Below, piece by piece: positions 1 through 6,249 of a stretch of 8,853 bases of DNA. Where the stretch lies: positions 1 to 8,853 of the forward strand of contig PLSY01000239.1 of the NCBI GenBank assembly GCA_003164275.1, read 5' to 3'. The notes under the pieces are model-generated. The model made no database searches. It saw only the letters and a program-made list of their open reading frames with translations, and was not told the origin of the DNA. The position numbers and the translations under genes were made by a program. Source of the DNA: Acidimicrobiaceae bacterium (GTDB taxonomy: Bacteria > Actinomycetota > Acidimicrobiia > Acidimicrobiales > RAAP-2). Every line of letters begins with the position of its first letter. Within the stretch, counting starts at the first letter, position 1.

Positions 1-222
1 GAATCCTTATAAGCGCGGCCCACCCAATGGGGTCAAGGCCACTTGTGATGTCCCGGGGAGAGTAGGGAGACACGGTCCATAACGAGGCAAAAACGCGCTG
101 ATGCTGCCCCGGGCCGCTGCCAGTTCTGGGTGAGTGCTCGCCCCAATCGGATAAGCGCTTCAAAGAAGCCCTAGCGACCCCGACTCGCTCCTTATCGATG
201 AAATTCCAGGTGATTCGACCGG

Positions 223-235
223 TGACAAACTGTCA
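223..235. repeat. Short inverted repeat TGACA-AAC-TGTCA
   Basis: Two perfect 5-base arms (TGACA and TGTCA) are separated by AAC. The shape and size fit a dimeric regulator half-site pair of the GntR or TetR type. There is no identifiable gene start directly beside it, so a function is not supported and chance is quite possible. Confidence 0.25.
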
Positions 236-297
236 TCACAAGAGTTCCACCGCCCTTTTAGTGCTCAGATCTGAAACGTCAGGGTCTGGTTAGTCCA

Positions 298-319
298 AGC
301 CTCTCGCAGAGGCTGCGAG
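298..319. repeat. Two overlapping mutually exclusive hairpins
   Basis: AGCCTCT-CGC-AGAGGCT (298-314) is a perfect 7-bp stem with a 3-base loop. CTCGCA-GAGGC-TGCGAG (303-319) is a perfect 6-bp stem that shares bases with it, so only one can form at a time. It lies about 80 bases downstream of the PPOX gene stop on the minus strand and could act as a transcription terminator. However, no T tract follows on either strand, so an intrinsic terminator is only a weak possibility. Confidence 0.3.
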
Positions 320-400
320 CGAAGTCCCAGTCCTCACGCCTCTGGCCCAACTTGCATTGCTCCGCTCAGCCCAGACGGTCGACGGACACAGGCAAGTAAC

Positions 401-736
401 TCAGTTCGCCGCCGGAGGGTTCACGACGACCCGTCTGGGACGGAGGATGATGGTCCAGCGGTCCTCTTCTTCATTGATCAGCATCGCTGAGTCAACCCCG
501 TAGGCGTCGGCGAACTTGGCCACCGTGGCCTTGTCCGGGTCTGGCTTGAGCTCCGCTTCGGCACATACCTCGATAGTCCGAAATGAGTTCTCGGGGTCGA
601 TGATGAAGAGGGAACAGTTCGGATTTCCGACCAGGTTTTTGTACTTCCGGCGGTCCGATGTGGTGGAGGCCACAAGCTGCCCCTCATCTAGGAGGTACCA
701 AACAGCGGTGGATTGCGGTCGACCTTGAGGATCCAC
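401..736 (-). CDS. PPOX-class (F420/flavin-binding split-barrel) oxidoreductase, N-terminus missing or frameshifted
   Basis: The protein resembles pyridoxamine 5'-phosphate oxidase-like split-barrel proteins, especially the F420-dependent class of actinobacteria that reduces small substrates with F420H2. Recognisable family stretches are DPQGRPQSTAVWYL near residue 2, STTSDRRKYKNLVGNP (residues 24-39), and the C-terminal LRPRRVVVNPP. At 111 codons from a GTG it is about 20-30 residues short. The first beta strand that normally precedes the DPxGxPQ motif (of the type FATLATV) is absent. The GTG has no Shine-Dalgarno sequence. A strong one (AAGGAG, 785-790 reversed) lies 5 bases before an ATG at 777-779, but that ATG is one frame off. 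Removing one base from the G6 run at 740-745 would join the frames. It may be a sequencing error, a recent frameshift or a decaying gene. Family assignment is good; integrity is doubtful. Confidence 0.7.
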   Translation of the reverse strand: MDPQGRPQSTAVWYLLDEGQLVASTTSDRRKYKNLVGNPNCSLFIIDPENSFRTIEVCAEAELKPDPDKATVAKFADAYGVDSAMLINEEEDRWTIILRPRRVVVNPPAAN

Positions 737-776
737 GGCGGGGGGACACGAACCCGGGACGAAGGGCCTTCGTGCC

Positions 777-790
777 CATCAGCGCTCCTT
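777..790 (-). promoter_or_regulatory. Strong RBS plus ATG upstream of and out of frame with the PPOX gene
   Basis: Read on the minus strand, TTAAGGAGCGCTGATG places AAGGAG 5 bases before an ATG. Translation from this ATG begins MGTKALRPGFVS and then leaves the PPOX frame. It would enter that frame if the G6 run at 740-745 were one base shorter. The MGTK opening is plausible for PPOX proteins, so this was probably the original translation start. Confidence 0.45.
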
Positions 791-959
791 AAGCCCGTCG
801 TGCGCGGGCCCTCTGCCCAGGGGTCCGGCGGCCCACAATCGGCTCTCCGCTTGGCAATGGTCGTAGCAGCCTCTGTCGCATTCCGTTTCCGCCCACCGCC
901 AAACCGAGTCCAGGAGACGCGTCGCGTCCAAGAAACACGACCGACCCTCGTAACTCTCC

Positions 960-988
960 TTGTCCTCGTGCGCGATGATCGTTAGAGT
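960..988 (+). promoter_or_regulatory. Candidate promoter of the amidohydrolase operon
   Basis: TTGTCC at 960-965 and TAGAGT at 983-988 are separated by 17 bases. Each matches four of six bases of the vegetative -35 (TTGACA) and -10 (TATAAT) consensus. The predicted transcription start is near 995, which is the first base of the palindrome at 995-1008. This leaves a leader of about 39 bases before the GTG at 1034. Confidence 0.4.
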
Positions 989-994
989 TCTCTC

Positions 995-1008
995 TAGCCA
1001 GTTGGCTA
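995..1008. promoter_or_regulatory. 14-bp palindrome, candidate TetR-family operator
   Basis: TAGCCA-GT-TGGCTA is a perfect inverted repeat with 6-base arms. It sits at the predicted transcription start of the operon and 25 bases before its first GTG. That is the usual place for a repressor site, and the operon itself ends with a TetR-family gene, so autoregulation is the simplest reading. The pairing of this regulator with this site is inference. Confidence 0.45.
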
Positions 1009-1033
1009 AATGGCATAGGTCGGGGGGGAAGCA

Positions 1034-2260
1034 GTGGAAAAGGAACAGCTGCCGTGGGTGATCTCGGTAGACGACCACGTGGTCGAGCCCGCCCACGTGT
1101 GGACAGAATGGCTTCCGGCCAAGTTCCGCGAGCGCGGCCCCCATGTGGAACAGGACACGTGCGAGACCATCGTGTCAACGAGCGGCGCTCACTACATCAG
1201 AGGAGGTGACGGTCCTCTCGTCGACTGGTGGGTCTATGAGGATCTGATGCGTCCGATACCCCAAGTAATGGCCTGCGTCGGGTTTCCTCGCGACCAGTTG
1301 ACCATGGCCCCTATCCCCTTTTCGGCGATGCGCCCCGGCTGCTACGAGCCAGGCGCCCGGCTGTCTGACATGGACATCAATAGGACCGAACGATCCCTCT
1401 GCTTCCCCTCCTTCCCACGGTTCTGCGGCCAGGTCTTCTTGGATGCCAAGGACAAAGAGCTCGCCTTGGCGTCGGTCAAGGCATTCAACGACTGGATGAG
1501 CGAGGAGTGGGCGGGCCCGAGTGGAGGCCGCTTGATCCCTCTCGGCCTCATCCCGCTGTGGGATCCGGTGGCGGCGGCGGCCGAGGTGCGAAGGAATGCC
1601 GCCCGGGGGTTCCGTGCGGTGGCCTTCTCCGAGATGCCCACCTATCTCGGCCTACCGTCGATCCACGACCAAGACCGCTTCTGGGATCCGTTCTTCAACG
1701 CCTGCGACGAGACCGGCACGGTCATCTGCATGCACATAGGGTCAGGCTCGAAGATGCCCACGACGAGTGCCGACGCACCCTCTGGAGTCGGGGTCGCCCT
1801 CACCTCCCTCAACGCCTACATGTCCATGGCCGACTGGCTGCTCTCGGGAGCCCTCATCCGTTTTCCTCGACTAAAGATCGCCTTCTCGGAAAGCCAGGTC
1901 GGATGGATGCCGTTCCTCCTCGAGCGGGTCGACGCTGTCTTCACCAAGAGCAAGGCGTGGGCAAACCTCGATCCCATCATCACCGAGCCGCCGTCCAGTC
2001 AGGTTCCGGGACGGGTGTTCGGGTGCTTCTTCGACGACATGGTGGGTGTGGACGCACGGCACCAGATCGGTATCGAACAGCTTGTCTTCGAGACGGACTA
2101 CCCCCACCAGGACTCAACCTGGCCCGACACCCCCGATCTGGTCGCCGAGATTGCCGAGCGGGTCTCCCCCGAAGAGCTCGAGTTGCTGGTACGCACCAAT
2201 GCCATCGCCATGCTCGACCTCGATCCCGCTGACCTCCGGCCCGTTGGGGTGGGCCGATGA
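1034..2260 (+). CDS. Amidohydrolase-2 family metal-dependent hydrolase (TIM barrel)
   Basis: The 408-residue protein matches the amidohydrolase-2 group (PF04909-like), metal-dependent TIM-barrel enzymes that include aminocarboxymuconate-semialdehyde decarboxylase and many uncharacterised actinobacterial hydrolases. The N-terminal strand carries the metal-site motif as SVDDHVVEP (H15, E18), with the first Asp-x-His pattern altered to Asp-Asp-His. A central CMHIGSGS holds the barrel histidine H234, and FETDYPHQDSTWP near the C-terminus holds the conserved D355 and H358. Length is typical. The GTG start has only a purine-rich GGGGGGGAAG upstream, but it sits directly before the first conserved strand. 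The stop overlaps the next gene by 4 bases (ATGA), so translation is probably coupled. The substrate cannot be told from sequence; co-transcription with a deacylase suggests an amide, lactone or cyclic compound broken down in steps. It is a cytoplasmic enzyme with no signal peptide. Confidence 0.85.
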   Translation: MEKEQLPWVISVDDHVVEPAHVWTEWLPAKFRERGPHVEQDTCETIVSTSGAHYIRGGDGPLVDWWVYEDLMRPIPQVMACVGFPRDQLTMAPIPFSAMRPGCYEPGARLSDMDINRTERSLCFPSFPRFCGQVFLDAKDKELALASVKAFNDWMSEEWAGPSGGRLIPLGLIPLWDPVAAAAEVRRNAARGFRAVAFSEMPTYLGLPSIHDQDRFWDPFFNACDETGTVICMHIGSGSKMPTTSADAPSGVGVALTSLNAYMSMADWLLSGALIRFPRLKIAFSESQVGWMPFLLERVDAVFTKSKAWANLDPIITEPPSSQVPGRVFGCFFDDMVGVDARHQIGIEQLVFETDYPHQDSTWPDTPDLVAEIAERVSPEELELLVRTNAIAMLDLDPADLRPVGVGR

Positions 2261-3930
2261 GCTATGACGTCGTCATCCGAAATGGCACCATTGTCGATGG
2301 GACCGGGATGGCCGGATACCGGGCCGATGTGGGCATCTCCGGCGATCGCATCGCCACACTGGGTCGAATTCGCGAGAAGGGCACCGTCGATATCGACGCT
2401 GGCGGACAGGTCGTCACACCCGGTTTCATCGACGGCCACACCCATCTGGACGCCCAGGTGTTCTGGGATCAGCTCGGCACCAACTCGTGTTGGCACGGCG
2501 TGACGACGGCCGTCATGGGCCACTGTGGATTCACCCTGGCCCCGGCGGCGCCCGACGGTCGCCAACTGGTGGTCCGCAATCTCGAGCGCGCCGAGGACAT
2601 ATCGGGCGCGGCCATGGCGGCGGGGATCGACTGGACGTGGTCGACCTTCGCCCAATACCTCGACGCCGTCGACGCCCAGCCGAAAGCCATCAACTACGCA
2701 GCCAACATCGGACACTCAGCCCTTCGCACCTTCGCCATGGGCGAGCGGGCCTTCGATGAAGAGGCGACGGTGGTGGATCTGTTGGCCATGACCACTGAAC
2801 TCGAAGACGCCCTCCGGGCCGGCGCCTATGGCTTCACGACATCCCGCACCGAACACCATCGGACATCTGACGACCGGCCGGTCGCCTCCCGACTGGCGTC
2901 GTGGCACGAGGTGGCCGAACTGGTGGGCGTCCTCGGCACCTTGGGCGTGGGCATCTTCCAGGTGGTCCAAGACCCTCCACCTTCCGACGATCCCGGCCGA
3001 GACCAGCGCCTCATCCGTTTGGCCGTGGATTCCGGAGTGCCAATCGCCGTTGGTGCGGGCAGCGAACGGGGCATCCAGCTGATTGACGACACCGTGGCAG
3101 CCGGAGGGCGGATGTTCGGCCTGACCCACTGTCGGGGCATCGGGGCGATGTCGTCGTTCCGCACCCAGCTTCCCTTCGACCAGCTGCCTGAGTGGCGCGA
3201 GCTTCGAGCCCGGCCACTCGACGAGCAGGCCCAGGCTCTACGCGATCCCGAGGTGGTGGCGAGACTCGTCCGATCGGCGCACGAGGCGCCATATGGACGA
3301 GCGCTCGGGGGCGAGGCCCGACCACCCGAGTTCGATCGGATGCAGGTCCTCGAGAGGGCGGTCCCACCCAACCCGACAGTCGCTGAGGCCGCGGCACTCC
3401 GCGGTCTCGACCCGGTTGAGCTCATGATCCAGTTGGCCGTCGAGACCGATCTCGATCAGTTTTTCGTCCAGACCTTCCAGCCCTTCGACCACGCCCAGAC
3501 CAAGCGCTACATGGAGCACCCGAACACGGTGATGTCCTTCTCCGACTCCGGAGCCCACGTGAGCCAGATGTCCGATGCGTCGATCCAGACCCACCTGTTG
3601 GCCCATTGGGTGCGGGACCGGGAGGACTTCACACTGGAACAAGCCGTCCGCATGCTGACGCTCGGGCCAGCCCGCGCCTGGGGATTCCACGATCGCGGCC
3701 TCATTCGCGAAGGCATGGTCGCCGACCTCAACGTCTTCGACCCCGCACGGATCGCCCCGGCCATGCCCACCGTCGTCCACGACCTGCCAGCCGGCGAAAA
3801 ACGCATCGAACAGCGGTCTGTCGGCTTTCTCGCCACGCTGGTCGGGGGCGAGGTCATCATCACTGAAGGCCGGGAGACAGGTCGGCGGCCGGGGCGCCTG
3901 GTCCGCGGTCCCTTGGCCCGCACCAGTTGA
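2257..3930 (+). CDS. N-acyl-D-amino-acid deacylase-like amidohydrolase (amidohydrolase family 3)
   Basis: The 557-residue protein opens with VVIRNGTIVDGTG, the beta-sandwich start typical of D-aminoacylases and dihydroorotase-like enzymes. PGFIDGHTHLD follows, with metal ligands H61 and H63. GHCGFTLAP carries C90, the position of the bridging cysteine ligand of D-aminoacylase. GFTTSRTEHHRT and LTHCRG (H291) are probable further metal or substrate histidines, and SFSDSGAHVSQMSD carries the likely catalytic aspartate D430. The C-terminal LTLGPARAWGFHDRGLIREGMVADLNVFDP closes the sandwich domain. Known relatives hydrolyse N-acyl-D-amino acids (D-Asp, D-Glu or broad), but many family members, including this 550-580 residue group, have no proven substrate. 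The ATG overlaps the preceding stop (ATGA), and a TetR gene follows after 13 bases. The protein is cytoplasmic. Family assignment is strong; the exact substrate is open. Confidence 0.87.
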   Translation: MSYDVVIRNGTIVDGTGMAGYRADVGISGDRIATLGRIREKGTVDIDAGGQVVTPGFIDGHTHLDAQVFWDQLGTNSCWHGVTTAVMGHCGFTLAPAAPDGRQLVVRNLERAEDISGAAMAAGIDWTWSTFAQYLDAVDAQPKAINYAANIGHSALRTFAMGERAFDEEATVVDLLAMTTELEDALRAGAYGFTTSRTEHHRTSDDRPVASRLASWHEVAELVGVLGTLGVGIFQVVQDPPPSDDPGRDQRLIRLAVDSGVPIAVGAGSERGIQLIDDTVAAGGRMFGLTHCRGIGAMSSFRTQLPFDQLPEWRELRARPLDEQAQALRDPEVVARLVRSAHEAPYGRALGGEARPPEFDRMQVLERAVPPNPTVAEAAALRGLDPVELMIQLAVETDLDQFFVQTFQPFDHAQTKRYMEHPNTVMSFSDSGAHVSQMSDASIQTHLLAHWVRDREDFTLEQAVRMLTLGPARAWGFHDRGLIREGMVADLNVFDPARIAPAMPTVVHDLPAGEKRIEQRSVGFLATLVGGEVIITEGRETGRRPGRLVRGPLARTS

Positions 3931-3943
3931 TGGGCCGCCCGAA

Positions 3944-4549
3944 GTGGCACCGGGCCAGGCTGTGACAGAGGCACAGCTCACCTCCGAGGAACGGCCGGCC
4001 CGAGATCGTGCCGTCGCCGCCCTGGTCGCCTCGGCCACCGAGTTGTTCTCCGAACGGGGACCGGCTGGCGTCTCCCTCCGAGAGGTGGCATCGCATGCCG
4101 GGCTGAACTACGGGCTCATCCATCAATATGTCGGGTCGAAGGAGGACCTGATCCGCCTGGTCATTGAGCAGGTGACATCCTCGGCCACACGTCGATTCCA
4201 AGATGCCAAGGGTGTCATGGAGGTGCTCGACATCCTCCTCGGACCCCCTGACGGGAGCCAGAGCTACCCGCGCTTTTTGGCCTGGGCCATCTTGGAGGGT
4301 CGTGACCCGAGAGAGCTCGCCGGACCGACACCAGCCCTCCCCCTCCTCATCGACATGCTCCCCGTCGCCGAGCCGAGCCGGGCCCTCGATGACGACCCGC
4401 GGCTGCGAGCTGCAGCCGTCACCGCGCTGGCGCTCGGCTGGCAGATCTTCGGCGGGTTCGTGACGCGCACAGCCGAACTGGAGGACATCGACAGTCGCGA
4501 CCTTCATGCTTCCGTGCGCTCCCTCATGGAGACCATCGCCGAACACTAA
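3944..4549 (+). CDS. TetR-family transcriptional regulator
   Basis: The 201-residue protein has a TetR-type DNA-binding domain at about residues 20-68. Helix 1 is AVAALVASATELFSERG, and the helix-turn-helix VSLREVASHAGLNYGLIHQYVGSKEDL (positions 43-69) has the family's Y-x-x-F/V-x-S-K-E-x-L ending. The rest is a variable alpha-helical ligand and dimer domain whose inducer cannot be read from sequence. It is the last gene of the amidohydrolase operon and most likely represses it, perhaps through the palindrome at 995-1008, with a substrate or product of the hydrolases as inducer (inference). The start is uncertain: GTG at 3944 is used here, but GTG at 3962 (195 residues) is equally plausible. 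Neither has a strong Shine-Dalgarno sequence, and the DNA-binding domain is intact with both. Confidence 0.88.
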   Translation: MAPGQAVTEAQLTSEERPARDRAVAALVASATELFSERGPAGVSLREVASHAGLNYGLIHQYVGSKEDLIRLVIEQVTSSATRRFQDAKGVMEVLDILLGPPDGSQSYPRFLAWAILEGRDPRELAGPTPALPLLIDMLPVAEPSRALDDDPRLRAAAVTALALGWQIFGGFVTRTAELEDIDSRDLHASVRSLMETIAEH

Positions 4550-4566
4550 ACGCGGATTGTCCCCCA

Positions 4567-4591
4567 TATACTTCATACCCCCACCAGGTAT
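4567..4591 (+). promoter_or_regulatory. Candidate -10 element and metal-type operator before the YHS gene
   Basis: TATACT at 4567-4572 is a good -10 hexamer, but no matching -35 is seen, because the expected place lies at the end of the TetR gene. Just downstream, ATACC (4575-4579) and GGTAT (4587-4591) form an inverted repeat with a 7-base spacer containing a C run (ATACCCCC...GGTATAGGG). This arrangement faintly resembles operators of CsoR/RcnR-type metal sensors, which bind G/C tracts flanked by A/T. The position over the expected transcription start would suit repression. The resemblance is loose. Confidence 0.3.
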
Positions 4592-4599
4592 AGGGAAAT

Positions 4600-4606
4600 G
4601 GAGGAG
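4600..4606 (+). promoter_or_regulatory. Strong ribosome binding site of the YHS gene
   Basis: GGAGGAG ends two bases before the ATG at 4609. Its core GGAGG is 4 bases from the start, somewhat close but clearly complementary to the 16S rRNA tail. It fixes the start codon of the small YHS gene, and it is the clearest Shine-Dalgarno sequence of an intact gene inside the window. Confidence 0.6.
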
Positions 4607-4608
4607 CA

Positions 4609-4908
4609 ATGGCGCCCGCACCCGCTCACTTGGCCTGGGACTACACGACCTACCTCAACATCGCGGCCCTTGACCTGATCGCCCTCCTCTACTGGGCCTA
4701 CCGCAACCGGGAGAAGCTCGGTGGGGGCAGCGGCTACGCCCTCGACCCGGTCTGCGGGATGCAGGTCGAGGTATCCACCGCCCCATCGGCTCTCATCCAT
4801 TCGGGCCACCCGGTGTACTTCTGCTCCGACCACTGCCGTCATCGCTTCGTCAGCGACCCCGCCCAGTTCACGGCGCATGCGCCGCCGGCATCGGACAGGC
4901 ACCGCTGA
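4609..4908 (+). CDS. Small YHS-domain metal-binding protein with one N-terminal membrane helix
   Basis: This is a 99-residue protein in two parts. Residues 12-31 (YTTYLNIAALDLIALLYWAY) form one probable membrane helix followed by a positive NRNREK-like stretch, so the C-terminal part should face the cytoplasm. Residues 46-85 form a YHS domain with DPVCGM (C49) and YFCSDHC (C72, C76). This small cysteine motif is found in copper and other heavy-metal ATPases, permeases and mercury or copper handling proteins, where it is thought to bind metal. Stand-alone YHS proteins usually lie beside metal transporters; none is visible here. The N-terminal helix resembles the last membrane segment of COG0701-type permeases that carry a YHS domain, so this may be a free-standing tail of such a permease. 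A strong RBS fixes the start. It is convergent with the alkB-like gene. Confidence 0.75.
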   Translation: MAPAPAHLAWDYTTYLNIAALDLIALLYWAYRNREKLGGGSGYALDPVCGMQVEVSTAPSALIHSGHPVYFCSDHCRHRFVSDPAQFTAHAPPASDRHR

Positions 4909-4929
4909 CGACCAGGCCGTGCACGGCAG

Positions 4930-4954
4930 CGGGGCGACGCGACGGATTGCCCCG
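4930..4954. terminator. Possible terminator hairpin between convergent genes
   Basis: CGGGGC (4930-4935) pairs with GCCCCG (4949-4954), a 6-bp GC stem with a 13-base loop. It lies between the convergent YHS and AlkB-like stop codons, where a bidirectional terminator would be expected. The loop is long and there is no T tract on either side, so the support is mostly positional. Confidence 0.25.
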
Positions 4955-4962
4955 GCGACCGA

Positions 4963-5676
4963 CTACTCGACCGGCCGCGGGCCCAAGCCGGACTCCCTGA
5001 CCGTCACGTTGAACCGACCCTCGAGGCCGAGCGCCGGGTCAGCGGTGCCAGCCATCGTCTTCGGCACTCCGTGATAGGCCAGTCGAGCCGGGCCTCCGAA
5101 CACGAACACGTCCCCGGACTCGAGGATGACGTCCTCCCACGGTCGACCCCGACCGGCGGCGGTGCCGAAGCGGAAGACGCACGAGTCGCCGACGCTGAAC
5201 GAGACCACCGGGGCCGGGCTGCGCTCGTCTCGGTCGGCGTGCATCCCCATCTTCGCTGAGGGGCCGTACCAGTTGACCAGGCCGACATCGGGACGGAACA
5301 GCCCTTCGAGGCCCGGTCCATCGGCCACGCCACCGCCATCCTTCGATTCGCACAGGGCCGTCGCGTCGGACACCGCCCGGCGGCTCATATCCCCCAACCA
5401 CTCAGGGAACGGGGCAACTGGCCGACCGTCGCCGTCGTCCACGGTGCGCGAGTACCGATAGGGATACCAGTGCCACCCGAGGCAGGTGATCTTGACGGAC
5501 ATCGCCCCTCCCCGGGGCATTGTGGGCGAGCGGAAACCTCCGGCCTCACCGCCCCACGCTCGGCACGAGGCGGCGAGGGCCGCTTGGTCGTCGAGGTCGA
5601 GCCAGCCGGACAGATGGACGGCCCCCGGCGCCACCTGGCGGGGCTGGCGAGGAAGAAGCCGGGTCTCGATCGTCAC
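4963..5676 (-). CDS. alkB: AlkB-like 2-oxoglutarate/Fe(II)-dependent dioxygenase (alkylation repair)
   Basis: The 237-residue protein carries all landmarks of AlkB, which oxidatively removes methyl groups such as 1-methyladenine and 3-methylcytosine from DNA or RNA. The iron ligands are H146 and D148 in MHADRDE and H202 in AYHGV. R221, N223 and R227 in RFNVTVRES are the 2-oxoglutarate-binding arginines and partner. NWYGP (N135, Y137) ahead of the iron motif corresponds to the NxY substrate/cofactor segment of E. coli AlkB. Length is near that of E. coli AlkB (216). The GTG start has no strong RBS. TTGACG at 5709-5714 (reversed) could be a -35 of its own promoter, but the -10 is poor, so it is more likely read through from the RDD gene 54 bases upstream. 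It is cytoplasmic and not truncated. No Ada-type gene is next to it. Confidence 0.88.
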   Translation of the reverse strand: MTIETRLLPRQPRQVAPGAVHLSGWLDLDDQAALAASCRAWGGEAGGFRSPTMPRGGAMSVKITCLGWHWYPYRYSRTVDDGDGRPVAPFPEWLGDMSRRAVSDATALCESKDGGGVADGPGLEGLFRPDVGLVNWYGPSAKMGMHADRDERSPAPVVSFSVGDSCVFRFGTAAGRGRPWEDVILESGDVFVFGGPARLAYHGVPKTMAGTADPALGLEGRFNVTVRESGLGPRPVE

Positions 5677-5730
5677 GCACTGCCATGTTCCGCCATGATC
5701 GTCGCTTTCGTCAACAGGCGACAGGCGGTC

Positions 5731-6249
5731 TCATGCCGTCGGGCTCGGGTCCTTCCTGGCCAGCCACCGAAGCCTGGCTGCCCTCGCATCCCAGGAGTAC
5801 ACCACCGACGTACCGGCGAATCGGTCATGCCATGCATGCCGGTCGCGGTTGATCAGAATGCCGAGAAACCCGAGGCCGAACACGAGGAAGCTGAGCGGCA
5901 GGGTGACCGTCCTTACGACTGCCTGTCTCGCCCCGATGGCGGAACCGTCGGCCTTGACCACCCGGATGCCCAACAGTGCCATGCCGAGCGTCTTGCCCCC
6001 GAGAGTCCACTGGTAGGCGAAGTACAAGAACTCCCAGATAACGGCGGCGATCAGTGAGGCGATCTGGTAGTTGCTCAGGGAGAACTTCGTTCCCGACACG
6101 AGTTGGACAGTGAAGGCCAGCGCCGCGGCACCGAGGGTGAACAGGCCCCACGATGCACCGATGTCGGCGGCGAAGGCCACCAGTCGGGTCACCGCTCCGG
6201 CGTAGTGGCCCTGGCGCCCCTCGATGGGCTTCGTGTTCTCGAGGATCAT
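5731..6249 (-). CDS. RDD-family membrane protein
   Basis: The 172-residue integral membrane protein has three probable membrane helices at about residues 22-51, 62-81 and 110-132. It carries RDD-family hallmarks: R22 with D29 in the first helix (RLVAFAAD), a GGKTLGMALLGIRVVKADG loop (84-102), and a closing NRDRHAWHDRFAGTSVVY segment. RDD proteins are widespread and poorly characterised; a few have been linked to ion transport or membrane stress. I chose the ATG at 6247-6249 because it overlaps the upstream stop by one base (TGATG), a classic coupling arrangement. An in-frame start further upstream at 6357 would only add residues that overlap the neighbouring gene and look unlike any RDD N-terminus. 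It is co-transcribed with the nonapeptide-repeat protein, and the two probably work together at the membrane (inference). Confidence 0.85.
   Translation of the reverse strand: MILENTKPIEGRQGHYAGAVTRLVAFAADIGASWGLFTLGAAALAFTVQLVSGTKFSLSNYQIASLIAAVIWEFLYFAYQWTLGGKTLGMALLGIRVVKADGSAIGARQAVVRTVTLPLSFLVFGLGFLGILINRDRHAWHDRFAGTSVVYSWDARAARLRWLARKDPSPTA

Larger units (their letters stand above)
1..400. other. Intergenic or decayed stretch with no recognisable gene
   Basis: I found no gene I can support here. On the minus strand one frame stays open from about position 232 to the window edge. It has no ATG near its 5' end and its translation resembles no family I recognise, so it could be the end of a gene lying outside the window, a remnant, or chance. 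The G+C bias is visibly lower than in the genes further right. The only structure seen is a small inverted repeat at 223-235 and overlapping hairpins at 298-319, listed separately. Confidence 0.5.
737..1033. other. Intergenic region between the divergent PPOX and amidohydrolase genes
   Basis: No gene is supported here. The left part (740-790) contains the displaced RBS/ATG of the PPOX gene. The right part (960-1008) contains a candidate sigma-70-type promoter and a palindrome for the amidohydrolase operon. The middle (about 795-955) shows nothing I can assign; overlapping minus-strand frames there are open but look like no family and lack coding character. Confidence 0.5.

Noticed and set aside
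738..795. tRNA-like stretch on the minus strand (GGGTTCGTGTCCCCC resembling a T-arm)
   Set aside because: The T-loop lacks the conserved A after TTCG, the stem pairs poorly, and no anticodon or acceptor stem can be folded around it.
779..1144. Minus-strand open frame of 121 codons before the PPOX gene
   Set aside because: It overlaps the amidohydrolase start on the other strand, looks like no family, and does not supply the missing PPOX N-terminus.
3238..4038. Minus-strand 266-codon open frame under the deacylase and TetR genes
   Set aside because: It is a shadow frame of well-supported genes with no domain resemblance and no RBS.
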